Shown: positions 17,101 to 25,100 of the stretch, in pieces
Position numbering within the stretch: position 1 is the first letter of the stretch
How the letters are laid out: every line of letters starts with the position of its first letter
Source of the DNA: Tahibacter soli
Lineage (GTDB): Bacteria > Pseudomonadota > Gammaproteobacteria > Xanthomonadales > Rhodanobacteraceae
Reading direction: 5' to 3'
NCBI RefSeq assembly: GCF_025717065.2
Contig: NZ_JAOVZO020000023.1
Span: 62,001 to 126,000 of the forward strand
Length of the DNA stretch: 64,000 nt
Notes under the pieces: generated by a model
Database searches by the model: none
Told to the model about the DNA's origin: nothing
The model's input: the letters and a program-made list of their open reading frames with translations, nothing else
Position numbers and translations under genes: made by a program

Positions 17101-18447
17101 GAATTCGTCGCGCGCGAGCGTCGAGTACGGTTGTGCGCGTGTGAACAATGTGAATAGTTCATCTTCGTTCCATTCGCGGCTCGCGACCTCGGCCGTGATC
17201 TGCTGCGCCAGCACGTCGAGCGGGGCGGGCGGCACGGCGAGGCGGTCGAGTTCGCCGCGGCGCACCGCGTCGAGCAATGCGGCGCATTCGACGAGATCGT
17301 CGCGCGACTGCGGAAACAGCCGGCCCTTCGGCGTCGCGCCGACGGCGTGGCCGGAGCGGCCGACGCGCTGCAGGAACGCGGCGATCGCGCGCGGCGAGCC
17401 GAGCTGGCAGACGAGGTCGACGTCGCCGATGTCGATGCCGAGTTCGAGCGAGGCGGTCGCGACGAGTACGCGCAGCTCGCCGTTCTTGAGGCGCCGCTCG
17501 GCGTCGAGGCGGATTTCGCGCGACAGGCTGCCGTGATGCGCGGCGACGGCTTCGATGCCGAGACGCTGCCCGAGATGCCGCGCCGCGCGTTCGGCCATGC
17601 GGCGGGTATTGACGAAGACGAGCGTCGTGCGATGCGTTTCGACGAGTTCGGTGAGACGCACGTAGACCTGTTCCCACGCGTCGCCGGACATCACCGCTTC
17701 GAGCGGCGCTTGCGGCAGTTCGAGCGCGAGATCGCGCTCGCGCGTGTAGCCGACGTCGACGATCGCGCAGTCGCGCGGGGCGGTGCGATCGTGGGCGCCG
17801 ACGAGAAACGCGGCGACGTCCTCGATGGGCTTCTGCGTCGCCGACAGACCGATGCGGATCGGCGGCCTCGAACACAGCGCGTCGAGCCGCTGCAGCGACA
17901 GCGCGAGATGGCTGCCGCGCTTGTTCGGCGCGAGCGCGTGGATTTCGTCGACGATCACGCTGCGCGTGGTCGAAAGCATGCGCCGGCCCGATTCGGAGCC
18001 GAGCAGGATGTAGAGCGACTCGGGCGTCGTGACGACGATATGCGGCGGTCGCCGGCGCATGCGGTCGCGCTCGGCGGTCGGTGTATCGCCGGTGCGCACG
18101 GCGGTGGTGATGTCGACGTCGGGCAGGCCGAGACGTTCGAGCTGCGCGCGAATGCCGGCGAGCGGATTTTCCAGATTGATACGAATATCGTTCGACAGTG
18201 CCTTGAGCGGCGAGACGTAGACGACGGCGGTTTCGTCCGGCAACGGCAGTTCGACGCCGCGCCGCACGAGTTCGTCGATGGCGGCAAGAAACGCGGCGAG
18301 CGTCTTGCCCGAACCGGTAGGGGCGGCGATCAGCGCGTCGCGGCCGGACTGGATCGCCTGCCACGCTTGCAGCTGCGGCGGCGTCGGTGCCGGAAACGTC
18401 GCGGAAAACCAGGCGGCGACGGCGGGATGGAAGGCTTGCAGGGACAC
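14161..18447 (-). CDS. lhr: Large Lhr-type DEAD/DEAH helicase
   Basis: Lhr proteins are superfamily 2 ATP-dependent 3'-5' DNA/RNA helicases linked to repair. The 1,428-residue product has the Q-like segment [12 protein letters not shown], Walker A APTGSGKT at residues 42-49, and a DEIH box ([21 protein letters not shown]). Helicase motifs V and VI are [24 protein letters not shown] and QRVGRSGH. After the Lhr core (winged helix and beta-barrel, up to about 890) comes the long C-terminal extension found in long Lhr proteins such as that of E. coli (about 1,540 residues). The start is GTG at 18447 without an obvious Shine-Dalgarno site. The end overlaps the AraC gene. Confidence 0.92.
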   Translation of the reverse strand: MSLQAFHPAVAAWFSATFPAPTPPQLQAWQAIQSGRDALIAAPTGSGKTLAAFLAAIDELVRRGVELPLPDETAVVYVSPLKALSNDIRINLENPLAGIRAQLERLGLPDVDITTAVRTGDTPTAERDRMRRRPPHIVVTTPESLYILLGSESGRRMLSTTRSVIVDEIHALAPNKRGSHLALSLQRLDALCSRPPIRIGLSATQKPIEDVAAFLVGAHDRTAPRDCAIVDVGYTRERDLALELPQAPLEAVMSGDAWEQVYVRLTELVETHRTTLVFVNTRRMAERAARHLGQRLGIEAVAAHHGSLSREIRLDAERRLKNGELRVLVATASLELGIDIGDVDLVCQLGSPRAIAAFLQRVGRSGHAVGATPKGRLFPQSRDDLVECAALLDAVRRGELDRLAVPPAPLDVLAQQITAEVASREWNEDELFTLFTRAQPYSTLARDEFNAVVRMLADGFTTRRGPRSAYLHRDAVNGVLRGRRGARLTAVTSGGAIPDTADYDVMLEPEAVRIGSVHEDFAVESLQGDVFQLGNHAYRILRVERGRLRVEDAKGQPPNIPFWLGEAPGRSDELSVAVSRLRADVGAAIRGGGALPWLEREVGLDASGARQIADYLGAAQAALGTLPTRHELVMERFFDESGGTQLVIHSPFGSRVNRAWGLALRKRFCRKFNFELQAAATEDAIVLSLSTSHSFPLDDVARYLHSTSVRDVLIQALLDAPLFGVRWRWNATTALALPRTVGGVRVAPQLQRMKSEDLLASVFPDQVACAENLAGEREIPDHPLVAQTIRDCLHEAMDIDGLVALLQALESGDARIVAKDLTGPSPLAAEVLSARPYAFLDDAPLEERRTQAVMARRYGGEAAAVDDLGRLDPDAIAAVRLEAWPEARDADELHDALMGLTFLSAAEVDAEPGWNDHLERLVVARRAVRMPTPGGDVWTAAERLPLLRALLQTEQVPQGISIPADYDVVWSAEDAAVEIVRGRLTGLGPARATDLAAPLGADVGAIGLALLRLEGEGYVMRGRFSVADGEEEWCERHLLARIHRYTVHRLRREIEPVQPHDFVRFLADWQRVSAATRLSGPESLAQVLEQLEGFEAPASAWESEILPARIADYRSDWLDDACRAGRVVWTRLRGNGGAGPVRSTPIVLLQRKNLSLWTPLAAGREAPALSSRAQAVADELAAHGATFFDELVSSARLLPAELEDALGELVAAGLANADSFAGLRALLVPSSKRVTAFRGRRRPVQGVADAGRWALVRRGAADAKPAPESIEHVARTLLARYGVVCWRLIEREAAWLPPWRDIVRVLHRLEARGEIRGGRFVAGLTGEQFALPEAVGLLRKIAKGPDTGDVVTVSGADPLNLVGGVVAGAKVPAVTGTRLAYRDGVPVATLVAGKVEMLGDTPDTWPLRQQLLRDPRTGTIPGALGGVG

Positions 18448-18982
18448 GGCGAGGATGTGGGCCCGAAACGCGGCGAAGGCAAGGCATCGTACGACCGGGC
18501 GGCGGTCGCGTCACGTCTTTGCGGTCAGGTTCGGTCCTGGGTGTTTGGGTGCCGGGCGGAGTGCGATCGTGGGCGGTCCTTCCTGATCGTGGACACCCCA
18601 GCTTTCCGGTCAGGGACCCCTCTGATAGCGGACGCCCTGATAGTGGACTCCCTGAAGCTGCCCCGCCTCTCCGGAGCCCAAGAAGCGATCGCCCTGATCG
18701 TGGACACCCGAACTTCCCGGTGGACTTGATCCTGATAGTGGACACCCGAACTTTCTGGTCGCGCGTGGATATGGACAGCCAAACTTTCTGATCGTGGACA
18801 CCCAAGCTATCCGGTCATGGATACGCGAAGATCTCGACAAGGCCCGGAGCGTGCCGAGCCGACTGCGGCGCGCAGCACGACCGAGGTCGATGCCGGCTGG
18901 CGTGGCATCAAGAGGCAGTGGTCGGTCGGAATGAGACAGCAGATGGCCCTGCTTGGGCGGTTGCGGACGTATCCAGAGCGCG
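18448..18982. other. Intergenic region holding the left repeat array
   Basis: No gene is supported in these 535 bases. They carry the 5' flank of lhr, the GGACACCC repeat array (18583-18820), and the 3' flank of the transposase. A half-unit in opposite orientation (TGTTTGGGTGCC) lies at 18541-18555. Confidence 0.6.
18583..18820 (+). repeat. Array of about seven GTGGACACCC repeats, left of the RAYT gene
   Basis: Units begin near 18583, 18622, 18637, 18694, 18732, 18765 and 18788. The consensus is CTGATnGTGGACACCC followed by a variable base and AACTTTCCGGTC. Spacing is irregular (15 to 57 bases) and units are imperfect. Units in the opposite orientation flank the other side of the transposase gene. 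Confidence 0.75.
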
Positions 18983-19954
18983 TCAGATTGCGGGATCCGA
19001 CGCAGCTCGGACTTGCCTTGCAAAGACGACTCCCTGCAGCCAGCGTTGTCGCAGCTCCGTCGCCTTGTCGATAAACGATTCGAGTTGCCCAATCACTCGA
19101 CGATATCGCGACTGTGTGCCTTGCACTTGGCGCAGCCACGCGTTTTCAGAGAGGCCCAGTCGCCGCGCCAGGGCGGGCAATGAGCGATCAATGGATCCGG
19201 GCTTGTCGGCGCGAATCAAACGGCCCGTTTCGTCGACCAGCTTCAAGTATTCCCATTCGCTGACGTTGCGCGAAGGGCCGTCGCCTGCGATCGGCAACAA
19301 CGCGTGATCGATCGCCTTTTCGGTGCTGATCCGGTCGATGCGACGACGGAACGAGACATGGTCCGACGACTCCGGGGCCACGACGAGGCGGGCTCTGACC
19401 GGATTCAAGTCGACGTAGGTCATCGCGCTCAATATCGCCGATTCGTCGAGCAACGCTTGGCAGTAGAAACGCCCCTCCCAGAATCGCCCTTTGCATCCGT
19501 CTTCGGCGTTTGCCGCGCGCGCGATGGATTCGTTCAACGACCGCATGAACCAGCTGAGGCTGCCCAGGCGAGATCGGTATTCGGCGACGAGCGCGTCGTT
19601 GCTTGCGCAAACCGCGACGCGCTGCCGGACGACTTCTTCCGTCTCGCCTCTCCTCGGCGACACGGCGAACCAGCGGTGCAATACGGTTTCCGGCGCCCAG
19701 TGACGTGGCGCGTCGGGGTCGACCTGCACAACGAGATGGACGTGGTTGTTCATGACGGCGTACGCGTATACCGCGACCGCGTACAGAGCGGCAAGCGCAA
19801 AGATGCGTGTCTCTATCCAATGCTTGCGATGGGAGAAATCGTTGCCGGTCAACGGGTCCCGGCCGCAGAGCCACGCGCGTCGAACGCACCGTGATACGAC
19901 GTGATAAGTGCCGGCGGTATCGGCGGAAACGATGTGCATGCGAGCGATCGTCAT
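18983..19954 (-). CDS. REP-associated tyrosine transposase (RAYT, Y1 family)
   Basis: The 323-residue product is a single-strand HUH-type Y1 transposase of the IS200/REP-associated group. It has YHVVSRCVRRAWLCG at residues 17-31, the HUH motif in AVMNNHVHLVV (about residue 69), KGRFWEGRFYCQALLD, and the block with the likely catalytic tyrosine, ILSAMTYVDLNPVRARL. RAYT proteins are domesticated single-copy enzymes that act on short palindromic REP repeats rather than on their own ends. Here the gene sits between two inverted arrays of a shared repeat, which fits. No terminal IS structure or target duplication is visible. Confidence 0.9.
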   Translation of the reverse strand: MTIARMHIVSADTAGTYHVVSRCVRRAWLCGRDPLTGNDFSHRKHWIETRIFALAALYAVAVYAYAVMNNHVHLVVQVDPDAPRHWAPETVLHRWFAVSPRRGETEEVVRQRVAVCASNDALVAEYRSRLGSLSWFMRSLNESIARAANAEDGCKGRFWEGRFYCQALLDESAILSAMTYVDLNPVRARLVVAPESSDHVSFRRRIDRISTEKAIDHALLPIAGDGPSRNVSEWEYLKLVDETGRLIRADKPGSIDRSLPALARRLGLSENAWLRQVQGTQSRYRRVIGQLESFIDKATELRQRWLQGVVFARQVRAASDPAI

Positions 19955-20030
19955 ACGTATAGCTTGGTGGCGATCGGACTGTTGTGGATCAGGCGAATAC
20001 TTAAATTTTCATCGGAATTTTCAGAGGTTG

Positions 20031-20215
20031 AGCGGAGTTTGGATGTCCGCAGAAAAGAAGAAGAGATGTGGGCGCCCGGCACGGCCCGAACCCATGTTTC
20101 CGCAGACCGCGGAGTTTGGGTGTCCAGAAGCGTGCCGCGGAGTTTGGGTGTCCAGAAGTGTGCGGGGTGTCCGGAAGCGGAAGCGTGGACCGGAGAGTTT
20201 GGGTGTCCGAAAACG
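20031..20215 (-). repeat. Array of about five inverted GGGTGTCC repeats, right of the RAYT gene
   Basis: Units lie near 20031, 20109, 20137, 20162 and 20193, with consensus GCGGAGTTTGGGTGTCCAGAAG. They share the core AGTTTGGGTGTCC with the reverse complement of the left array. The two central copies are identical over 23 bases. The array fills the gap between the transposase start and the rhodanese gene. Confidence 0.75.
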
Positions 20216-20242
20216 AGGAAATGCCCCTGTCGCGCCGCGCCG

Positions 20243-20641
20243 CTACGCCCCGCTCGCCAGCGCAAACCCCTCGTCGAGCCATCCGGTCACGCCGCCCGTC
20301 ATGATCTTGACCGGCCGGCCCAGCCGCGAGAGGCGGATCGCCCCGCGCAGCGCGCCGTTGCAGTGCGGCCCGGCGCAGTAGGTGACGAATACCGTCTCCA
20401 GCGGGTAGGCCGCGAGTTTCGATTCGATGATCTTGCCGTGCGGCAGAAGCTTCGCACCCGGCACATGTCCCTGCGCATACAGCGCAGGGCTGCGCACGTC
20501 GAGCAGCACGAAATCGACATTGCCCGACGCGAACGCCTGGTGCACGTCGGCGCAATCGGTTTCGAACGCGAGCAGCGCTTCGTAGTGCGCCAGCGCGCGG
20601 AACGATTCGGCGGCGGCGACGGCGGTGACGGCGGATTTCAT
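20243..20641 (-). CDS. Rhodanese-like sulfurtransferase
   Basis: The 132-residue protein is a single rhodanese domain: FVLLDVRSPALYAQGHVPGA, then the active-site loop YCAGPHCNGA with Cys89 as the presumed persulfide-carrying residue (Cys94 is a second cysteine), and GGVTGWLDEGF at the end. Rhodaneses move sulfane sulfur to acceptors. The role here is not known. The start at 20641 has AGGAG 6 bases upstream. The longer upstream frame would overlap the divergent regulator. It is divergent from the GlxA/FtrA-like gene with 91 bases between start codons, which suggests joint control. Confidence 0.87.
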   Translation of the reverse strand: MKSAVTAVAAAESFRALAHYEALLAFETDCADVHQAFASGNVDFVLLDVRSPALYAQGHVPGAKLLPHGKIIESKLAAYPLETVFVTYCAGPHCNGALRGAIRLSRLGRPVKIMTGGVTGWLDEGFALASGA

Positions 20642-20732
20642 GGCGACTCCTGCAGTGAAGGTGCCGTCATTGTCGATCGCTCGCGATCGCGAAGGTAGTG
20701 GCGTGATCGTCAGGTTTCGGTAATATCGCGCC

Positions 20733-21686
20733 ATGCCTGCCCATCTCGTCTGCGCGCTCGCCTACGATCGTCTGTGCACGTTCGAATTCGGCTGCACGGT
20801 GGAACTGTTTTCGCTCGATCGGCCCGAACTCGACGTGCCGTGGTACCGCTTCGCTGTGTGCGCGGTCGAACCGGGGCCGCTCGCCGCCGCCGGCGGCGTC
20901 GTCGTGACCGCGCCGTACACGCTCGCGATGCTCGATCGCGCCGATACGATCGTCGTGCCGGGCTGGCGCGGCGTCGACGCGCCGCCGCCGGAGCCGCTGC
21001 TGCGCAAGCTGCGCGCCGCACACGCGCGCGGTGCGCGGCTCGCTTCGATCTGCTCGGGCGTGTTCGTTCTCGCGGCGGCCGGCGTGCTCGACGGCCGCGC
21101 GGCGACCACGCACTGGCGCTACGCCGACGCGCTCGCACGCCGCCATCCGGCGATCGCGGTGCGGCCCGACGAACTCTACGTGGAGGACGGCAACGTCGTG
21201 ACGTCGGCCGGTTCGGCCGCGGGTCTGGACATGCTGCTGCATCTCGTGCGCACCGACTACGGCGCGCGCATCGCGAACCGGGTCGCGCAGCGGCTCGTGC
21301 TGGCGCCGCATCGCGAAGGCGGGCAGGCCCAGTTCGTGCCGCGGCCGGTCGCGCCGGACGAGGCCGGGCGCGTGGCGAAGCTGATCGATCGCCTGCGCGC
21401 GGCGCCCGCGCGCGAACACACGCTCGCGTCGATGGCGGCGGACGCCGCGATGAGCGTGCGCACGCTGCAGCGGCGATTTCGCGAAACCACGGGTCTTGCG
21501 CCGTACGAATGGCTGATCCGCGAACGCGTCGCGCTCGCCAAGGATCTGCTCGAAACGCCCGCGACATCGATCGGCCGCGTGGCCGAGCTCGCCGGCTTCG
21601 GTTCGGAGGAATCGCTGCGCCGGCACTTTCGCCGCGTGGCCGCGACGAGTCCCGCCGCGTACCGCCGGCGCTTCGCCGCGCGTTGA
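20733..21686 (+). CDS. GlxA/FtrA-like AraC regulator with DJ-1/PfpI domain
   Basis: The 317-residue regulator joins an N-terminal DJ-1/PfpI (class I amidotransferase-like) domain with a C-terminal AraC double HTH. The first runs to about residue 190 and contains the nucleophile-elbow-like SICSGVFVLAAAGVLDG (Cys near residue 108). The second has LASMAADAAMSVRTLQRRFRETTGL, then IGRVAELAGFGSEESLRRHF. This is the architecture of FtrA/GlxA/CdhR regulators of small-molecule catabolism. In this family the N-terminal domain usually senses a ligand rather than acting as an enzyme. I recall FtrA next to rhodanese genes in other Proteobacteria, which supports a functional link. The ligand is unknown. 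Confidence 0.88.
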   Translation: MPAHLVCALAYDRLCTFEFGCTVELFSLDRPELDVPWYRFAVCAVEPGPLAAAGGVVVTAPYTLAMLDRADTIVVPGWRGVDAPPPEPLLRKLRAAHARGARLASICSGVFVLAAAGVLDGRAATTHWRYADALARRHPAIAVRPDELYVEDGNVVTSAGSAAGLDMLLHLVRTDYGARIANRVAQRLVLAPHREGGQAQFVPRPVAPDEAGRVAKLIDRLRAAPAREHTLASMAADAAMSVRTLQRRFRETTGLAPYEWLIRERVALAKDLLETPATSIGRVAELAGFGSEESLRRHFRRVAATSPAAYRRRFAAR

Positions 21687-21701
21687 AGAATCGCCGCGGA
21701 A

Positions 21702-21890
21702 TTAACCGGGCTTCGGGGCGCCTTCGCTGCCCGGGTGATCGCCGCCGAGCTGTTCGGCCCAGGTTTTTTCGACGCCCTTGCGGTGTCCCTTCTGCACGAT
21801 CTTGAAACCCGTGGCGTCGATGGTGAGCGTGTAGGCGACGTCGCCGATGGTGATTTCGCGGCGTACCGGACGATCGAGCTTCGTGGTCAT
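21702..21890 (-). CDS. Small protein of unknown function (62 residues)
   Basis: ATG 21890 has GGAG a few bases upstream and yields a 62-residue soluble protein with strands (REITIGDVAYTLTIDATGFKIV) and a basic stretch (KGHRKGVEKTWAEQL), ending in Gly/Pro. The frame is compact and its composition is like a real protein. The longer in-frame start at 22034 would include a low-quality Arg/Pro-rich leader, so I reject it. No family is recognised. It is convergent with the regulator upstream (15 bases apart). Confidence 0.65.
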   Translation of the reverse strand: MTTKLDRPVRREITIGDVAYTLTIDATGFKIVQKGHRKGVEKTWAEQLGGDHPGSEGAPKPG

Positions 21891-22043
21891 CGCAATCTCC
21901 TGGAAGCGATTTGAACGGAGCGGGCGCGGCGTGGCGCCCGGTTCAACACCTGCCTGGCTGGGATCTCGCGGCCGATGGTACATCAACCCGCCGCGGAAGG
22001 GATCGCGGCGGCAGAGCCCGCCGCCCGACGGCACGGCTCGCAG

Positions 22044-22068
22044 GCCCTCTCCCGTTGCGGGAGAGGGC
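22044..22068. terminator. Strong GCCCTCTCCCG hairpin
   Basis: A perfect 11-bp inverted repeat (GCCCTCTCCCG / CGGGAGAGGGC) has a 3-base loop. It lies between the end of the protease gene (22134) and the start of the small gene at 21890, both on the minus strand. No T-run follows. It resembles the hairpin arm of the repeat elements elsewhere in the window. Confidence 0.5.
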
Positions 22069-22133
22069 GTGGTGCAAAGTCAACGTTTAGTGAAGTATCA
22101 ATCGCAGGGTTGCGACGCGGTCACAGCATCGTC

Positions 22134-25100
22134 TCACTCGAACCCGTCGCGGAAGATCGCGTCGGCCGCGCCGTCGTTGACTGAGACGGGCACGACGGTC
22201 GGCTTGCCGCCGTCGGCCGCGACGCACAGCGAGCCGCGCTGCGCAGTGCCGCCCGATGCCGTGAGCGACGCCGCGACCGGCGCCGCCGCGTCGCCCGCGA
22301 GCGACCCGGATGCCGGCGACATCGACAGCCACGACGCCGCCGTCGCGCGCGGATGGCACGGGTCGCTGCCGACGACGTCGAGTTCGAGCAGCAGGGCGAA
22401 CCCGCGCAAGCCCGGGAAGATCGCGCTGAACGGCGTCGGTTCGTCGCTGCCGCAGGTCGCCGCCATGAGATAGCCGTCGGCCGACTGTCCGAGCGTGTTG
22501 AAGCCCGGGAAGAAGCTGTTGCCGTCGCGGATGCCGTCGGGGGAATAGACGGCCGCGACGAGCGTCGTCTCGCGCGCGACGATCAGCGGCTCGTCGAACG
22601 TCGCCTGCACGCGCGCGAGTTGACCGTCGGCGACCGTCACCGCCTTCTCGCGCAACAGCTCGAGGTTCGCCGCGACGAAATCGTTGCCGCGCAACTTGTA
22701 CACACGGGCGTAGACCGTCTGCGTTCCCGATCCGGACGTGGCGCTGCCGATCGCGAACTCGAGGCCGGTGATCGTCGCGATCTGCGCCGGGTCGTCGCGT
22801 TCGGCGAGGTCGAACACGCGCAGGAACGTGTTGTCGGTCGTGATGCCGTCGTTGTAGACGCACGCGGTGTACATGTCCTGCTCGGGGTCCGGCGCGTTCG
22901 ACTGCGACAGCGGCATCGGGAATTGCGCCGCGGGATCGCCGCCGGCGCGCGCGCTCCACAGCGTCGCGGCGGCGCCGCCGTTCATCAGCGAGAACGGCAG
23001 GTTCAGCGTCTGGCCCGGCGCGACGGTCGCCGCGAGCGTCGCGGGGTCGGCGAGGAGGCACGGCAGCTGCGCGCGCAGGTCGACGTCGGCGCGTGTCTCC
23101 ACGCCGGCGGCGAGGTTCGCCGCGGCCGGCGTCGACGCGACGTGATCCGGCGCGCTCGCCTCGACGGTGAACGGCCCGCTCGCGGCCGGCAGCCAGTAGC
23201 GGTACGCGCCGTCGGCGTCGGTCGTCGTCTCGAACGCGGCGCCGCTGCCGTCGCGGATGCGCACGATCGCGCCCGGCAGCGCCGTCGGGTCGGCGTCGCA
23301 GGCGCCGAGGCCGCGCACCGTGCCCGCGAACCAGCCGTAGTTCGCCGGCGCGGTCACGTGCACGGTCGCGTTGACCGTGCCGTCGAACGGCCATTCGTAC
23401 GGTGTGTTCTCGGCCACGCGGATCGATTCGACGTAGGTGCCGGGCTGCGCGTAGCGCGTGCCGTCGAACGTGGCGGAAAGTTCCGTCGACGCGCCGGCCG
23501 CGAGCGTGCCGTGCTCGGGCGCGAGGTCGACGACGGGCGACATCGAGAGGCCGTTGAACACGTGGATCTGGTCGACGACGATCCAGCCCCACGGCGGCGT
23601 CTGACGGTAGCGCAGCCGCACGCGCGTGTTCGCCGAGCCCACGTAGGGCGACAGGTCGATCTCGACGAGCGTGCCGGGACCGACGCCGCTCTCGTCGTGC
23701 GTGAGCGACCACGCGGTCGTCCACGTCGCGCCGCCGTCGGTCGAGACGTCGGCGTCCAGACGCGGAAACGCGCCGGCGCCGTCGAGCAGCGAAACGAAGA
23801 AGCCCATCGAGGCGCTGTGGCTCGTCGACAGGTCGATCGCGGGCGACACGATGCTCGAATCGATCGGCAGGTCGGATTCGAAGCACTGGAACGGATAGAT
23901 CGCCGCGGCGTCGCCGTCGCCGCCGGCGTAGTTGCCGATCTGCGGCGGCAGCGCGCCCCATTCGCACGGGCTGCCGCTCGCGTTGACCTGCGTCCAGCCG
24001 TCGGGCGGGAACGCGCTTTCGAAATGTTCTTCGAGCGTCGTGCCTTCGAACGCGAACGTCAGCGGCGCGGTGCCGCTGTTGCTGACGACGAATGGCACCG
24101 TCGCGTTCTGGCCCATGACGAGATTCGCGGTCGGCCCGCCCGACGGATACAGCCGCAGGCGGCCGGCCGGCAGCGCGACGTCGGTCACGGTGACTTCGGC
24201 GTTCGCGACCGAGGCGGTCGCCGTGCCGTCGGCATAGCCGGCCGGCTGCGTGCCGCGCGTGGCGGCGATCGTCGCGGCGCCCGGCGCCGCGTAGGCGACG
24301 TAGAACCCGGCGCCGACGTTCGCGTCGCGGCTCGTCGCGGTCGCGACCGCCGCGCCGCCGTTGACGCTGACCTGCGCGCCGTCGAGCGCGATGCCGCTGT
24401 TCGCGTCGCGCACGCGGCCGACGACGAGGCCGCCCTGCGTCGGCGCGACGCAGCCGGCGCGCACGGCGACGTTGTCGACGGCGAACGCGGGGCCGGTCGT
24501 CGGGAACAGCGCCGAGCCGTCGTCGATGTGGAAGCGCACGCGCGCGCCGTTCTGCGCGATCGGCGTCAGGTCGACGATCGCGGACGTCCAGACCACCGCG
24601 TAGTCGGTGCCGGCGACCGGCGCGAGCGGCGTCCAGGTCGCGCCGCCGTCGGTGCTGCCTTCGACGCGCGCGCCGCCCATGCCGCCGCCGGGATAGACGT
24701 AGTCGTAGCGCAGCACCGGTTGAACGAGGCCTGCGAGATTCAACGGCGGCAACGTGAGGTAGTCGCGGCTGCCGTCGTTCTCCTCGCCGCCGTTCGGCGC
24801 GCGTTCCTCGTTGCTCGCGGCGAAGCGGCCGTGTTCGGGGATCGCATAGTTCAGGCTGCTCGTGTCGGCGCTCGTGCCGAAGATCCAGCCGAAGCCGTTG
24901 CTCGTCGCGGTCCAGCCGGCCGGCGCCGCGCTGCCGTTGGTTTCGAACGCCTGCGACAGCGGCTGGTTCGCGTAGCGGTAGCCCGGCGCCGAGCAGGCGA
25001 TCGGGTCGGCGGCGAGTGCGAAGTTCTGTTCGATCGCCGACGCGTCCGGCACGTCGCGCGAGAGCGCGCGATAGCCGGGAATGTCGGTCGTGAGGTCGAA

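Noticed and set aside
18983-19954. Complete insertion sequence
   Set aside because: No terminal inverted repeats or target duplications bound the gene, and it has RAYT rather than IS200 features.
18583-20215. Repeat arrays as a CRISPR
   Set aside because: Unit length and spacing are irregular, units are inverted across a gene, and no cas genes are present.
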